Assembly: GCF_006970865.1 (NCBI RefSeq)
Contig: NZ_CP035503.1
Span: 4,229,001-4,293,000 of the forward strand
DNA: 64,000 bases
Direction of reading: 5' to 3'
From: Rhodoferax sediminis
GTDB lineage: Bacteria > Pseudomonadota > Gammaproteobacteria > Burkholderiales > Burkholderiaceae_C
The notes below the pieces were generated by a model. That model was not told where the DNA came from, made no database searches, and was given only the letters and a program-made list of their open reading frames with translations. Within the stretch, counting starts at the first letter, position 1; each line of letters starts with the position of its first letter. Of the stretch, positions 8,947-17,438 are shown in pieces. Position numbers and translations under genes: made by a program.

Positions 8947-8992
8947 GTCCTTCCAAGGACTTTTTCAAGCCACCGCGAGGTGGCTTTTTTTT
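8947..8992 (+). terminator. Tandem rho-independent terminators
   Basis: Two hairpins with T tails lie back to back: GTCCTTCCAAGGAC followed by TTTTT (8947-8965), then AAGCCACC-GCGA-GGTGGCTT running into eight T (8967-8992). They end transcription from the kinase operon, or from a small RNA just upstream. Confidence 0.88.
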
Positions 8993-9034
8993 GACCCGAT
9001 GACGCCCCCGCGCACCCAAGTTCACAATAGCGCC

Positions 9035-10030
9035 ATGAAAACCCGCCTGACCACCCTTTTCGATCTCTCCGTACCTGTTGCACTCGCGCCCATGGCGCTG
9101 GCCTGTGGCGGCGCCCTGGCGGCTGCTTGCGCCCGCGCAGGCGCGCTGGGCCTGGTCGGCGGCGGCTACGGCGACCTGGCCTGGACGCAGCGCGAGTACA
9201 CGCTGGCGCTGCAGGCGGCCGAAACGGCGCCAAACCGGTCCCGCATCGGTTGCGGCTTCATCACCTGGAAGCTGGACGAAGACGCCTCGGCGCTGGACTG
9301 GGTACTGGACCGGCCGGCCGGCGACAAACCACGCGCCCTGATGCTGTCCTTCGGCGATCCGCGGCCCTACGGGGCGCGTATTGCGGCCGCCGGCACCACG
9401 CTGATGTGCCAGGTGCAGCGCATGGAGCAGGTCCCGCAGGCGATCGAGGCCGGTGCGCGGGTCATCGTCGCGCAGGGTGCCGAGGCCGGCGGCCACGGCA
9501 TGAATTCGCTCAATGGCCGGGCCACCATGACGTTCGTGCCCGAACTCGCGGACTGGCTCGCCGCCCACGCCCCCGACACCCTGCTGCTGGCCGCGGGCGG
9601 CATTGCGGATGGGCGCACGCTGGCCGCCGCGCTGGTGCTGGGCGCCGATGGTGCCCTGGTCGGCTCGCGCCTGTGGGCGACACGCGAGTGCCTGGCCGCA
9701 CAGGGCGCCAAAGATCAGGCGGTGCGAGCCAACGGCGACGGCACTGCCCGAAGCGCCGTGTTCGACATCCTGCGGCGCAAGAACTGGCCCGCGCCCTACG
9801 ACTTTCGCGCCATCCGCAACGACCTGCACCGGCAGTGGGAGGACCGCGTGGAGGCGCTGCGCGCCGATCCGGCAGCCGCCCGCGCCCGCTACGATGCGGC
9901 AGTCAAGGCGGGGGATTTTTCGGCGGCGCACGCCACCGTCGGGGAGGCGGTTGGGTTGATCAACGATTGCCCTTCGGCCGAAGACGTCTTGCGGCGCATG
10001 GCGCGTGATGCGGCGGCGTTGTGGCGTTGA
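9035..10030 (+). CDS. Nitronate monooxygenase family protein (FMN-dependent)
   Basis: This 331-residue TIM-barrel flavoprotein of the NMO/2-nitropropane dioxygenase family oxidises alkyl nitronates such as propionate 3-nitronate using FMN and O2. Visible family segments are PVALAPMALACGGALAAACARAGALG, the phosphate-binding AQGAEAGGHG, and LLAAGGIADGRTLAAALVLGADGALVGSR. The ATG at 9035 is the family start. The gene is monocistronic, just after a strong terminator. The physiological substrate is not known from sequence. Confidence 0.88.
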   Translation: MKTRLTTLFDLSVPVALAPMALACGGALAAACARAGALGLVGGGYGDLAWTQREYTLALQAAETAPNRSRIGCGFITWKLDEDASALDWVLDRPAGDKPRALMLSFGDPRPYGARIAAAGTTLMCQVQRMEQVPQAIEAGARVIVAQGAEAGGHGMNSLNGRATMTFVPELADWLAAHAPDTLLLAAGGIADGRTLAAALVLGADGALVGSRLWATRECLAAQGAKDQAVRANGDGTARSAVFDILRRKNWPAPYDFRAIRNDLHRQWEDRVEALRADPAAARARYDAAVKAGDFSAAHATVGEAVGLINDCPSAEDVLRRMARDAAALWR

Positions 10031-10149
10031 GCGACATTCGGGCAATATCTACTTACAAGCTTTCCTTGCCGGGGCGAGGCGGCGGTGCATGAGGGGCTCA
10101 ATAGCGCACTGATAATCCAGGCTGCTTTTGAACCGGGAGTTGGCACGAC

Positions 10150-11475
10150 ATGCCGCTTGAACCTGCCACGATGACACGCCTTCAGGAACGCTTTGACATT
10201 GCGGCGAAATGGGCCTTGGTCGGCGTTTTTTTGAGCTTCCCCGTGGCCCTGGGTCTCGCCAACACCCTAAGCGCCGTGGTGGTGCTGTGCTGGCTGGCCG
10301 CAGGCCACTACCGGCAGCGCTGGCAAGCCATCCGCCACAACCCCATGGTGCTGCCCGCGTTGCTGCTGTTCGGCCTGATCCTGCTGGGCACGCTGTACTC
10401 CACAGGTGACATGGCGCACATCCGCCTGCACACGCTGAAATACAGCAAGCTCCTGATCGCCCTGGTTTTCTTGTCCCTGCTGGATCAGGCACGCTGGCGC
10501 CGGTATTGTCTGGGCGCGTTTGCCGCGGCCATGCTCTTCATTCTGGCGTCGGTCTACGCGAGCATCTGGATTCGCCTGCCCTGGATCAGCTTGAGGGCCA
10601 ATCCTGCGCAGGCGCTGGGCTGGGGCGTCGACCATACCGTCGTGGGCGACTACATCACCCAAAACGTGATGATGTCTTTCTTTGCCGTGTTGTGCCTCAC
10701 GCTGTGCATCGCTTCTCAAAAGAATCGCTGGCGGGGGCTGTGGCTCGCGCTGGCGGGGTTGGCCGTGCTCAGCATTACCAATCTGTCCCAGGGGCGAACC
10801 GGTTATTTCGTATTGGCAGCCTGTCTGCTGACTTTTGTGCTGACCGCCATCCCCGGACGCGGCCGCTACGCAACGCTGCTGCTACTGGCCACCGTATTGG
10901 CGGCCGGCTTGCTGAGCTCCAGGACGATGGAGGCGCGTTTTCAAACCGCCTGGGTCGAAATTAAAAACCACAATACCGATATTCACAGCTCCGTCGGCCA
11001 TCGTCTCTACAACTACAAGACGGTGCTGGAACTGATCCGGGAGCGGCCCGTGCAAGGCTGGGGAACCGGCTCTTACGACCACGAGTCCTGCCGGATGATT
11101 GTGAATCCGGTGGAATGCGTTGAATTTGGCTGGCACCCGCACAACCAGTACCTGTTCTTCTGGCTGGAGAACGGTCTGCCGGGGTTGCTGGCCTACCTGT
11201 TCCTGATCTCTCGCCTGGTCTCGTATGGCCGCGCTGCAGCCGCACCGGACCGCTTTTTGATCCTCGGTCTTGCGTGCGCCCTGATCGCGGACAGCCTGAC
11301 CAACTCGCCCCTGTTCAGCGCCCGGGAAAATCATTTCTTTCTGTTCATGATGGCTTTGCTGATGGCGGGTCCGGTGCTTCAAGGCGCCGGCAAGCTCAGC
11401 GCCCGACCGTGTCCGTCAGGCTGGCGCCGTCATAGTGCTGCGCCACGCAGCGGAAAAAACATTCGAGCGCGATGA
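10150..11475 (+). CDS. O-antigen ligase (WaaL/Wzy_C family) membrane protein
   Basis: This 441-residue polytopic protein has about 11-12 membrane helices and the typical large periplasmic loop before WHPHNQYLFFWLENGLPG, the conserved Wzy_C/WaaL histidine region; RERPVQGWGTGSY precedes it. The family joins undecaprenyl-linked O-antigen to lipid A-core in the inner membrane, or polymerises O-units. Two glycosyltransferases for the same pathway lie convergently downstream. Its last ~26 codons overlap the end of the neighbouring gene (11396-11475), and that tail is basic and low in complexity. Confidence 0.85.
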   Translation: MPLEPATMTRLQERFDIAAKWALVGVFLSFPVALGLANTLSAVVVLCWLAAGHYRQRWQAIRHNPMVLPALLLFGLILLGTLYSTGDMAHIRLHTLKYSKLLIALVFLSLLDQARWRRYCLGAFAAAMLFILASVYASIWIRLPWISLRANPAQALGWGVDHTVVGDYITQNVMMSFFAVLCLTLCIASQKNRWRGLWLALAGLAVLSITNLSQGRTGYFVLAACLLTFVLTAIPGRGRYATLLLLATVLAAGLLSSRTMEARFQTAWVEIKNHNTDIHSSVGHRLYNYKTVLELIRERPVQGWGTGSYDHESCRMIVNPVECVEFGWHPHNQYLFFWLENGLPGLLAYLFLISRLVSYGRAAAAPDRFLILGLACALIADSLTNSPLFSARENHFFLFMMALLMAGPVLQGAGKLSARPCPSGWRRHSAAPRSGKNIRAR

Positions 11476-12196
11476 AATAGCAAAACAGAAAGCCCGCGCC
11501 GCCGCCCAGAAAGCCCAGCTTGAAGAAATACAGGCGAATGAAGACGGACACGCCATACACCATCCCGGCCCCGATCCCGCCCGGCTTGCCGGCCCGCGCG
11601 CGCTTGGCGGCGCCCAGCATCGCATACTGGGTCAGCTTCTCCAGACTGGCGCGCACGGAATCGCGCGAGTAGTGCAGTAGCGGCGTGCGCAGCGTATGAC
11701 GCGGCAGGGGCTCACCCGCGAGAACGGCATGTTCATGCACCGCACCCTCGAAGCGCTGCAGCAGATCGCGGGGAAACAGCCGCTCAACCGGCGCCTGCGA
11801 CAGGAAGTGTTTGAGTTCCCGGCCGAAGGCCACCACGCGCCAGCGGATGCACCCCACCGCGCGCGCGCCGGACTGCACGGCCGCGCACAGCTCCTGCTGC
11901 AGCGCCGGCGTGATTTCCTCATCGGCATCGAGAAAGAAAATGTAGTCGCCATGGGCATGGGCGAGCAGGTGGTTGCGTTGCACGGCAAAGCCCTGCCAGT
12001 CGGCATGGACGAACACCTGCGCGCCCAAGGCGCGCGCCAGCGCCACGGTGTCGTCGCTGCTGCCGCTGTCCACCACGATCAGTTCGTCGGCAAACGCCGC
12101 GCTGCGCAGGCAGCGCTCGATCCGCTGCGCCTCGTTCTTGGTCAGCACCGCGATCGTCAGGCGGGGGCGGGCAGTGGTCGTGGTGGAGCCCGTCAT
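11396..12196 (-). CDS. Family 2 glycosyltransferase, LPS-core type (WaaE/KdtX-like)
   Basis: This 266-residue inverting GT-A enzyme has LTIAVLTKNEAQRIERCLRS, DELIVVDSGSSDDT, the DXD motif in YIFFLDADEEIT, and a C-terminal hydrophobic region (LYFFKLGFLGGGAGFLF). This matches the WaaE/KdtX group that adds glucose to the LPS inner core. I start at the ATG at 12196; the open frame continues 45 codons upstream into the next gene, with no other good start. Spacing of 46 nt from the rhamnosyltransferase-like gene suggests one operon. Confidence 0.83.
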   Translation of the reverse strand: MTGSTTTTARPRLTIAVLTKNEAQRIERCLRSAAFADELIVVDSGSSDDTVALARALGAQVFVHADWQGFAVQRNHLLAHAHGDYIFFLDADEEITPALQQELCAAVQSGARAVGCIRWRVVAFGRELKHFLSQAPVERLFPRDLLQRFEGAVHEHAVLAGEPLPRHTLRTPLLHYSRDSVRASLEKLTQYAMLGAAKRARAGKPGGIGAGMVYGVSVFIRLYFFKLGFLGGGAGFLFCYFIALECFFRCVAQHYDGASLTDTVGR

Positions 12197-12242
12197 GAAA
12201 GGCTGGGAGGATGGGCCACGGCGGTGCGCGCGATGCGGAGAG

Positions 12243-13154
12243 TCAGGTGGCGGCCGCGGCACCGAGCTGCCAGATACCGCGCAGCCGGCCCCAGGCCCGC
12301 GCCAGGTGTTTGGGCGAAAGCAGCAGCGCACGCGCCAGCACGTTGAGGCAGGCCGAGCCCATCAGCCGATGCCGCGCCTGCCGCCCCGCTTGCGCGCCAA
12401 AATGCTTGTCCACGAACCGGATTTTCGACTGGGCGTGGTGAAAGCCGCGCCAGTATTCGGCGCGCCACGGCCGCGCGCCCCTGACCGATCCGCGCGAAAA
12501 ATGCACGACCTCCACCTGAGGCAGCACAAGGATCTGCCCGTGCCGCTGAAACACACGCAGGCACAGGTCCTCGTCTTCGTAGTACAGGAAGAAGCGCGGG
12601 TCGAAGCCGGCGCCCTCGGCCAGCGTGGCCTTGAGCCGCGGCAGGTTGATCAGCATCACGGCGGCGCAGGCGTAGCCTACGTTGAGCGGGCCGTCGGCCG
12701 CGCCGGTGCGCGCACGCCACGCGTGCCGCGGCCAGCTGTAGTTGACTTGCTTGCGGCCCGCGCCATCCACCAGTTGCGGCACCATCAGCGTCGCCTGGTC
12801 CCAGGTACAGGCGGCGGCCACCAGCGCCGCCACCTCGGCCGGCGTAATCAGGCAGTCCGGGTTGAGCAGGAGAGCATAGGGCGTGCGGACCCGGGCCAGG
12901 CCTTCATTGTTGGCCACGCCGTAGCCGCGGTTGCCAGGCAGGCGCAGCAAGGTGGCCGCCGGCAATTGCGTTTGCACGGCCGCACAGGTGTCGTCCTGGC
13001 TCGCGTTGTCCACCACGATGACGTGCGGCAGCGCACACAAGCCCCGCGCAAGCGCTGCCACGCAGTGGCTGCTGTTGTAGGTCACCACCAGCACGGTGAC
13101 CTGCGCCAGCAGCGCCTGCAGATCCTGCGGGATGGCGGCTGCCGGGTCACTCAA
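12243..13154 (-). CDS. Family 2 glycosyltransferase, rhamnosyltransferase-like
   Basis: About 303 residues: VTVLVVTYNSSHCVAALARG, HVIVVDNASQDDT, NRGYGVANNEGL, the DXD-like LLLNPDC, then FDPRFFLYYEDEDLCLR, all in the WbbL-like rhamnosyltransferase group. It probably adds a sugar to the LPS core or O-antigen. The start is uncertain: a TTG at 13154 overlaps the upstream stop as TTGA, which suggests coupling; the frame also runs 20 codons further upstream. Confidence 0.8.
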   Translation of the reverse strand: MSDPAAAIPQDLQALLAQVTVLVVTYNSSHCVAALARGLCALPHVIVVDNASQDDTCAAVQTQLPAATLLRLPGNRGYGVANNEGLARVRTPYALLLNPDCLITPAEVAALVAAACTWDQATLMVPQLVDGAGRKQVNYSWPRHAWRARTGAADGPLNVGYACAAVMLINLPRLKATLAEGAGFDPRFFLYYEDEDLCLRVFQRHGQILVLPQVEVVHFSRGSVRGARPWRAEYWRGFHHAQSKIRFVDKHFGAQAGRQARHRLMGSACLNVLARALLLSPKHLARAWGRLRGIWQLGAAAAT

Positions 13155-13363
13155 TGAGCAGGCCCTGCGGCTTCGCCTTCCTTGAGGCGGTATTCCGTAC
13201 CGCAATACGGGCACTTGACGTACCCGGTCTGGCCCACGTCCAGATAGACCTTGGGGTGGCTGTTCCAGACCTTCATGTCGGCCTTGGGGTTGGGGCAGAA
13301 CACGCCGCCCATGTCGGTCAGGTCCTGGGCCAGCAGTTCAACCGGTGCGTGATTGTTGCTCAT
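13151..13363 (-). CDS. Small CHCC-type zinc-finger protein
   Basis: This 70-residue protein has the zf-CHCC pattern: FCPNP, a central His (NSHPKVYLDV), then CPYCGTEY. The family is related to the NDUFS6 accessory subunit of complex I and is usually encoded next to ilvE in beta-proteobacteria; its role there is unknown. Its ATG overlaps the ilvE stop (ATGA at 13360-13363). Confidence 0.85.
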   Translation of the reverse strand: MSNNHAPVELLAQDLTDMGGVFCPNPKADMKVWNSHPKVYLDVGQTGYVKCPYCGTEYRLKEGEAAGPAH

Positions 13364-14298
13364 ACTTTGCTCAGCCAGTGTGCGTACTTCGGGTTGCGGC
13401 CATTGACGATGTCAAAGAACGCGCTCTGGATTTTCTCGGTGATGGGGCCACGACTGCCGCTGCCGATCTCGATGCGATCGAGCTCGCGGATCGGCGTGAC
13501 TTCGGCCGCCGTGCCGGTGAAAAAGGCTTCGTCAGAGATATACACCTCGTCGCGCGTGATGCGTTTTTGCACCAGCTCCAGGCCCAGGTCCTTGCAGATA
13601 TGGGACACGGTGTTGCGCGTGATGCCGTTCAGCGCACCGGCCGACAGGTCGGGCGTGTAGACCACGCCGCCCTTGACGATGAAGACGTTTTCGCCCGAGC
13701 CCTCAGACACAAAACCCGAGGCATCGAGCAGCAGGGCTTCGTCGTAGCCGTCATCGGTGGCCTCGGTGTTGGCCAGGATGGAGTTGGTGTAGTTGCTCAC
13801 CGCCTTGGCTTGCGTCATGGTGATGTTGACGTGGTGGCGTGTGTAGCTGGAGGTCTTCACGCGGATGCCGCGCGTCATGCCTTCTTCGCCCAGGTAGGCG
13901 CCCCAGGCCCAGGCCGCGACCATCACATGGATGTCATTGCCCTTGGGCGAAACACCCAGCTTCTTGTCGCCAATCCAGGTGAGCGGGCGCAGGTAGCAGC
14001 TCTCGAGCTTGTTCTCGCGCACCACGGCTTTTTGCGCTTCGTTGAGTGCCTCCTTGCTGAAGGGAACCTTCATGCGCAGGATTTTGCAGCTGTTGAGCAG
14101 GCGCTCGGTATGCTCTTCAAGCCGGAAGATGGCCGTGCCACCCACCGTGTTGTAAGCGCGCACGCCTTCAAAAGCCCCGCAGCCATAGTGCAGTGTGTGG
14201 GTCAGCACGTGGATCTTGGCGTCGCGCCAATTGACCATTTCGCCGTCCATCCAGATTTTTCCGTCGCGGTCGGCCATCGAAGAAGGTTGCGGGCTCAT
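13360..14298 (-). CDS. ilvE: Branched-chain amino acid aminotransferase
   Basis: This 312-residue fold-type IV PLP enzyme interconverts Leu, Ile and Val with their 2-oxo acids, using 2-oxoglutarate. Family segments: MADRDGKIWMDGEMV, HYGCGAFEGVRAY, the PLP-lysine region TQAKAVSNYTNSILA, and ASGFVSEGSGENVFIV. AAGGAAACACCCATG supports the start. It is the first gene of a tightly packed run with the zinc-finger protein and the glycosyltransferases. Confidence 0.96.
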   Translation of the reverse strand: MSPQPSSMADRDGKIWMDGEMVNWRDAKIHVLTHTLHYGCGAFEGVRAYNTVGGTAIFRLEEHTERLLNSCKILRMKVPFSKEALNEAQKAVVRENKLESCYLRPLTWIGDKKLGVSPKGNDIHVMVAAWAWGAYLGEEGMTRGIRVKTSSYTRHHVNITMTQAKAVSNYTNSILANTEATDDGYDEALLLDASGFVSEGSGENVFIVKGGVVYTPDLSAGALNGITRNTVSHICKDLGLELVQKRITRDEVYISDEAFFTGTAAEVTPIRELDRIEIGSGSRGPITEKIQSAFFDIVNGRNPKYAHWLSKV

Positions 14299-14346
14299 GG
14301 GTGTTTCCTTAGGAGTGTGCGGGGCAGATTGTGCAAAACCCCGATT

Positions 14347-14781
14347 TTACGGGGCCGGACCGGCAGCGGCGTCCGTTGGCGTCTCATCATCCCGCACCGG
14401 GCGCACCAGATCCCATTTCTTCAGCTTGCCGTTGTGAAACTCGCAGGTGACATGCGAGTGCGTGCCATCGGTCCAGCGATACAACTCGGGCTGGGTGTCC
14501 TTGGGGCTCTGTAGCGCGCCCAGCGCCCTGGTCATGGCCACCACGTGCAGCAATGTGGCGCCCGGCTTGAGTTTGGCGTTCAGCATGACCGCGCTGCCCA
14601 CATAGCCGACCGGCTGGTTCGCCGCTCTTTTGAGGACCTGCATCACGCGGTTGAAGTGCAGCAGCAGCCACATGACCAGAGCCCCCGTCGCAATGGCCAC
14701 GCCGGCCCAGCCATAAAAGCGGTAGGCCGCCGCGACCAGCACCACACCCGCCACGGGAATCAGGATTCGTTGAAAGTTCAT
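14347..14781 (-). CDS. Conserved membrane protein, function unknown
   Basis: This 144-residue protein has two N-terminal helices (ILIPVAGVVLVAAAYRF and GVAIATGALVMWLLLHF) and a soluble C-terminal domain containing YRWTDGTHSHVTCEFHNGKL. It is conserved beside radA and ilvE in Comamonadaceae, where it is sometimes labelled glycerate kinase without basis; no kinase motif is present. Confidence 0.65.
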   Translation of the reverse strand: MNFQRILIPVAGVVLVAAAYRFYGWAGVAIATGALVMWLLLHFNRVMQVLKRAANQPVGYVGSAVMLNAKLKPGATLLHVVAMTRALGALQSPKDTQPELYRWTDGTHSHVTCEFHNGKLKKWDLVRPVRDDETPTDAAAGPAP

Positions 14782-14846
14782 CGCCCCATTTTCTCAGGGT
14801 TCCCGGTCGCGGGACGGTGTGGCAAGTGCTTACGCGGGCGGGCCGC

Positions 14847-16226
14847 TCAGGTCTGCAGGCTGCGCGCCACGTCGATGGCCTGTTCGATGCGCTCCACCGC
14901 ATGAATGGTCAGCCCTTCGAAGTCTTTCGCGCCCTTCTTCGGCGCGTTGGCCTTGGGCACCACCGCCACGCTGAAGCCCAGCTTGGCCGCTTCCCGCAGC
15001 CGCTCCTGGCCGCGCGGTGCGGGGCGCACCTCGCCCGCCAGTCCGACCTCGCCAAACGCGATGAAACCTTTGGGCAACGCCTTGCCGCGCAGGCTGGAGG
15101 TGATGGCGAGCATCACCGCCAGGTCGGCCGCAGGCTCGCTGATGCGCACGCCGCCCACGGCATTCACAAACACGTCCTGGTCCATGCAGGCGATGCCCGC
15201 GTGGCGGTGCAGCACGGCCAGCAGCATGGCCAGGCGGTCGCGGTCCAGCCCCACCGACAGGCGCCGCGGGCTCGGACCGCCACTGTCCACCAACGCCTGG
15301 ATTTCGACCAGCATCGGGCGCGTGCCCTCCAGCGTGACCATGACGCAGCTGCCGGGCACCGGTTCGCTGTGCTGGGACAGAAAAATCGCGCTCGGGTTGG
15401 ACACGCCCTTGAGGCCTTTCTCGGTCATGGCAAACACGCCGATCTCGTTGACCGCGCCAAAGCGGTTCTTGATGGCGCGCACCAGGCGAAAGCTGCTGTG
15501 CGTGTCGCCCTCGAAATACAGCACCGTATCCACCATGTGCTCGAGCACGCGTGGCCCGGCCAGCGCGCCTTCCTTGGTGACGTGGCCCACCAGCACGATG
15601 GCGACGCCTGACGCCTTGGCCGCGCGCGTCAGGTGCGCCGCGCATTCGCGCACCTGTGCCACCGAGCCGGGAGCCGAGGTGAGCTGATCCGAGTACACGG
15701 TTTGAATCGAGTCGATCACTGCGATGTCGGGTTGCGTGGCCTCCAGCGTGGCGAGGATGCGCTCGAGCTGGATCTCCGCCAGCACCTTCACCTGCGAGTG
15801 ACCGAGCCCGAGGCGGCGCGAACGCAGCGCCACCTGGGCGCCACTTTCCTCGCCCGTCACGTACAGCGTGTTTTGCCCGCTGCGCTGCAGTGAATCGAGC
15901 GCCTGCAGCAGCAGCGTGGACTTGCCGATGCCGGGGTCGCCGCCAATCAGCACCACACCGCCTTCGACCATGCCGCCGCCCAGCACCCGGTCCAGCTCCT
16001 CATGACCGGTCGGCGTGCGGGCCATGTCAACGGCGTCGATCTCGCCCAGGGTGGCGACTTCGGCGGTTTTGGCCAGCGAGGCGAACCTGTTTTTGGCCGG
16101 CAACGCGCTCTCGGCCACCGATTCAATCAAGGTGTTCCAGGCGTTGCAGTGCGGGCATTTGCCCAGCCACTTGGGCGTGGTGCCGCCGCATTCGTTGCAG
16201 GTGTAAACGGTTTTGTCTTTGGCCAT
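14847..16226 (-). CDS. radA: DNA repair protein RadA
   Basis: This 459-residue protein has an N-terminal C4 zinc finger (CNEC then CPHC), Walker A GGDPGIGKSTLL, the RadA signature KNRFG, and a Lon-like C-terminal domain (PKGFIAFGEVGLAGEVR). RadA is a RecA-related hexameric helicase that drives branch migration during recombination repair. The ATG at 16226 matches the family start AKDKTVYTCNECGG. It is divergent from hpaR across a 115-bp region. Confidence 0.96.
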   Translation of the reverse strand: MAKDKTVYTCNECGGTTPKWLGKCPHCNAWNTLIESVAESALPAKNRFASLAKTAEVATLGEIDAVDMARTPTGHEELDRVLGGGMVEGGVVLIGGDPGIGKSTLLLQALDSLQRSGQNTLYVTGEESGAQVALRSRRLGLGHSQVKVLAEIQLERILATLEATQPDIAVIDSIQTVYSDQLTSAPGSVAQVRECAAHLTRAAKASGVAIVLVGHVTKEGALAGPRVLEHMVDTVLYFEGDTHSSFRLVRAIKNRFGAVNEIGVFAMTEKGLKGVSNPSAIFLSQHSEPVPGSCVMVTLEGTRPMLVEIQALVDSGGPSPRRLSVGLDRDRLAMLLAVLHRHAGIACMDQDVFVNAVGGVRISEPAADLAVMLAITSSLRGKALPKGFIAFGEVGLAGEVRPAPRGQERLREAAKLGFSVAVVPKANAPKKGAKDFEGLTIHAVERIEQAIDVARSLQT

Positions 16227-16311
16227 GCGCCGAATATAGCTGTACGGACAGACAGCGCGGGTTTACCCGCGGTATCCGTGCAGGGGTTGCGCTTGCGGAA
16301 ATTCTGAAATC

Positions 16312-16327
16312 ATTTAATATATTAAAT
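16312..16327. promoter_or_regulatory. Perfect 16-bp palindrome, candidate HpaR operator
   Basis: ATTTAATATATTAAAT, a perfect palindrome, lies 14 bases before the hpaR start in an otherwise GC-rich region. MarR-family repressors bind such AT-rich palindromes and usually repress their own operon, so it probably controls the hpa operon; a link with radA is less likely. Confidence 0.6.
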
Positions 16328-16341
16328 AAATCGTTCCATTC

Positions 16342-16773
16342 ATGAACACCCCCTTCGTTCACCGCAATCTGCCCCGGCTTCTGCTGCAGGCGCGCGAGTC
16401 GGTCATGGCGCACACGCGCCCCAGCCTGCGCGCGCACGCCCTGAGTGACCAGCAGTGGCGCGTACTGCGCGTGCTGGGCGAGCACGGCGTGGTCGAAACC
16501 GGCCGCGTCGCGCGCGAGGCCTTCATCCTCGGTCCGAGCCTGACCGGCGTGCTCGCGCGCATGGAGCGCGACGGCCTGATCCGCCGCGAGCGCGACCCCG
16601 AAGACCAGCGCCGTACCGTGGTCGAAGCCACGACGAAGGGCTTGAAACTGGTGGGCAAGCTATCAGCGACCATTGAAGCGCACTACGCATGGATGGAGCA
16701 ATCCTTGGGCAAACAAAAACTGGCGCAGTTGTACAAGCTGCTCGACACCGTGATTGAACTGGAAAAGCCATGA
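16342..16773 (+). CDS. hpaR: MarR-family repressor of homoprotocatechuate degradation
   Basis: This 143-residue winged-helix protein has HRNLPRLLLQARESVMAH, LSDQQWRVLRVLGEHG, SLTGVLARMERDGLIRRERDPEDQRR, as in HpaR. In enterobacteria HpaR represses the meta-cleavage operon and is released by pathway aromatics. It is the first gene here and its stop overlaps the hpaG1 start as ATGA, so it is transcribed with the genes it should control. The palindrome at 16312 is a likely binding site. Confidence 0.9.
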   Translation: MNTPFVHRNLPRLLLQARESVMAHTRPSLRAHALSDQQWRVLRVLGEHGVVETGRVAREAFILGPSLTGVLARMERDGLIRRERDPEDQRRTVVEATTKGLKLVGKLSATIEAHYAWMEQSLGKQKLAQLYKLLDTVIELEKP

Positions 16774-17438
16774 GCACCGCGACCTCTTTCATGCCGTCCG
16801 GCACGGTGTACGGCGTGCTGCTGAACTTTCGCGGCGAAGTGCAGGCCCTGGCGCCGCACATGAGCGAGCCGCCCTACAAGGCGCCGCCCAAGGCACCGAT
16901 CCTGTATATCAAGCCCGCGAACACCTGGAGCGCCCACGGCGCTGCCATCGTGGTTCCTGCGAAGGTGCCTCAGGTCGAGGTCGGCGCCACCATTGCGATG
17001 GTGATCGGGCAGGATGTCCAGGCTGCACGGGCTGACACCGCTCTCGAATCCGTAGCGGGCTACGTGCTGATGAACGATTTGTCGATTCCGCACACGAGCT
17101 TCTACCGACCGCCGGTCAAATACAAATGTCTCGACGGTTTCCTCGGTGTAGGTCAGGCCCTGGTGGCCGCGCAGGCTGCCGGCGACCCGTCGCGCTTCAC
17201 CTTGGCCGTTTACATCAACGGGCTGCTGACGCAGTCGGTGAATTTCGCCAACCTGGTGCGCAACGCCGCACAACTGCTGGCCGATGTGAGCGAATTCATG
17301 ACGCTGCGCCGCGGCGATGTCTTGACGCTGGGCTGCGACGCCGGCCGCCCGCTCGCGCAGGCCGGCGATCGCATCGACATCAGCGCGCCAGGCTTCGCCA
17401 CGCTATCCAACACTCTGGTAGCGGAGGAAACAGCATGA
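16770..17438 (+). CDS. hpaG1: HpaG N-terminal-type subunit: decarboxylase/isomerase
   Basis: This 222-residue FAH-superfamily protein corresponds to the N-terminal half of the fused enterobacterial HpaG, which decarboxylates 5-oxopent-3-ene-1,2,5-tricarboxylate and isomerises the product. Segments ILYIKPANTWSAHG, GYVLMNDLSIPHTSFYRPPVKYKCLDG and VSEFMTLRRGDVLTLG fit. Here the two halves are separate genes overlapping by ATGA at 17435. Confidence 0.9.
   Translation: MSTATSFMPSGTVYGVLLNFRGEVQALAPHMSEPPYKAPPKAPILYIKPANTWSAHGAAIVVPAKVPQVEVGATIAMVIGQDVQAARADTALESVAGYVLMNDLSIPHTSFYRPPVKYKCLDGFLGVGQALVAAQAAGDPSRFTLAVYINGLLTQSVNFANLVRNAAQLLADVSEFMTLRRGDVLTLGCDAGRPLAQAGDRIDISAPGFATLSNTLVAEETA

Noticed and set aside
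8779..8994. 71-codon frame after the kinase gene
   Set aside because: It reads through both terminator stems and has no supporting ribosome site or family resemblance.
14347..14781. Glycerate kinase label for the small membrane protein
   Set aside because: There is no nucleotide-binding or kinase motif; it is a two-helix membrane protein.
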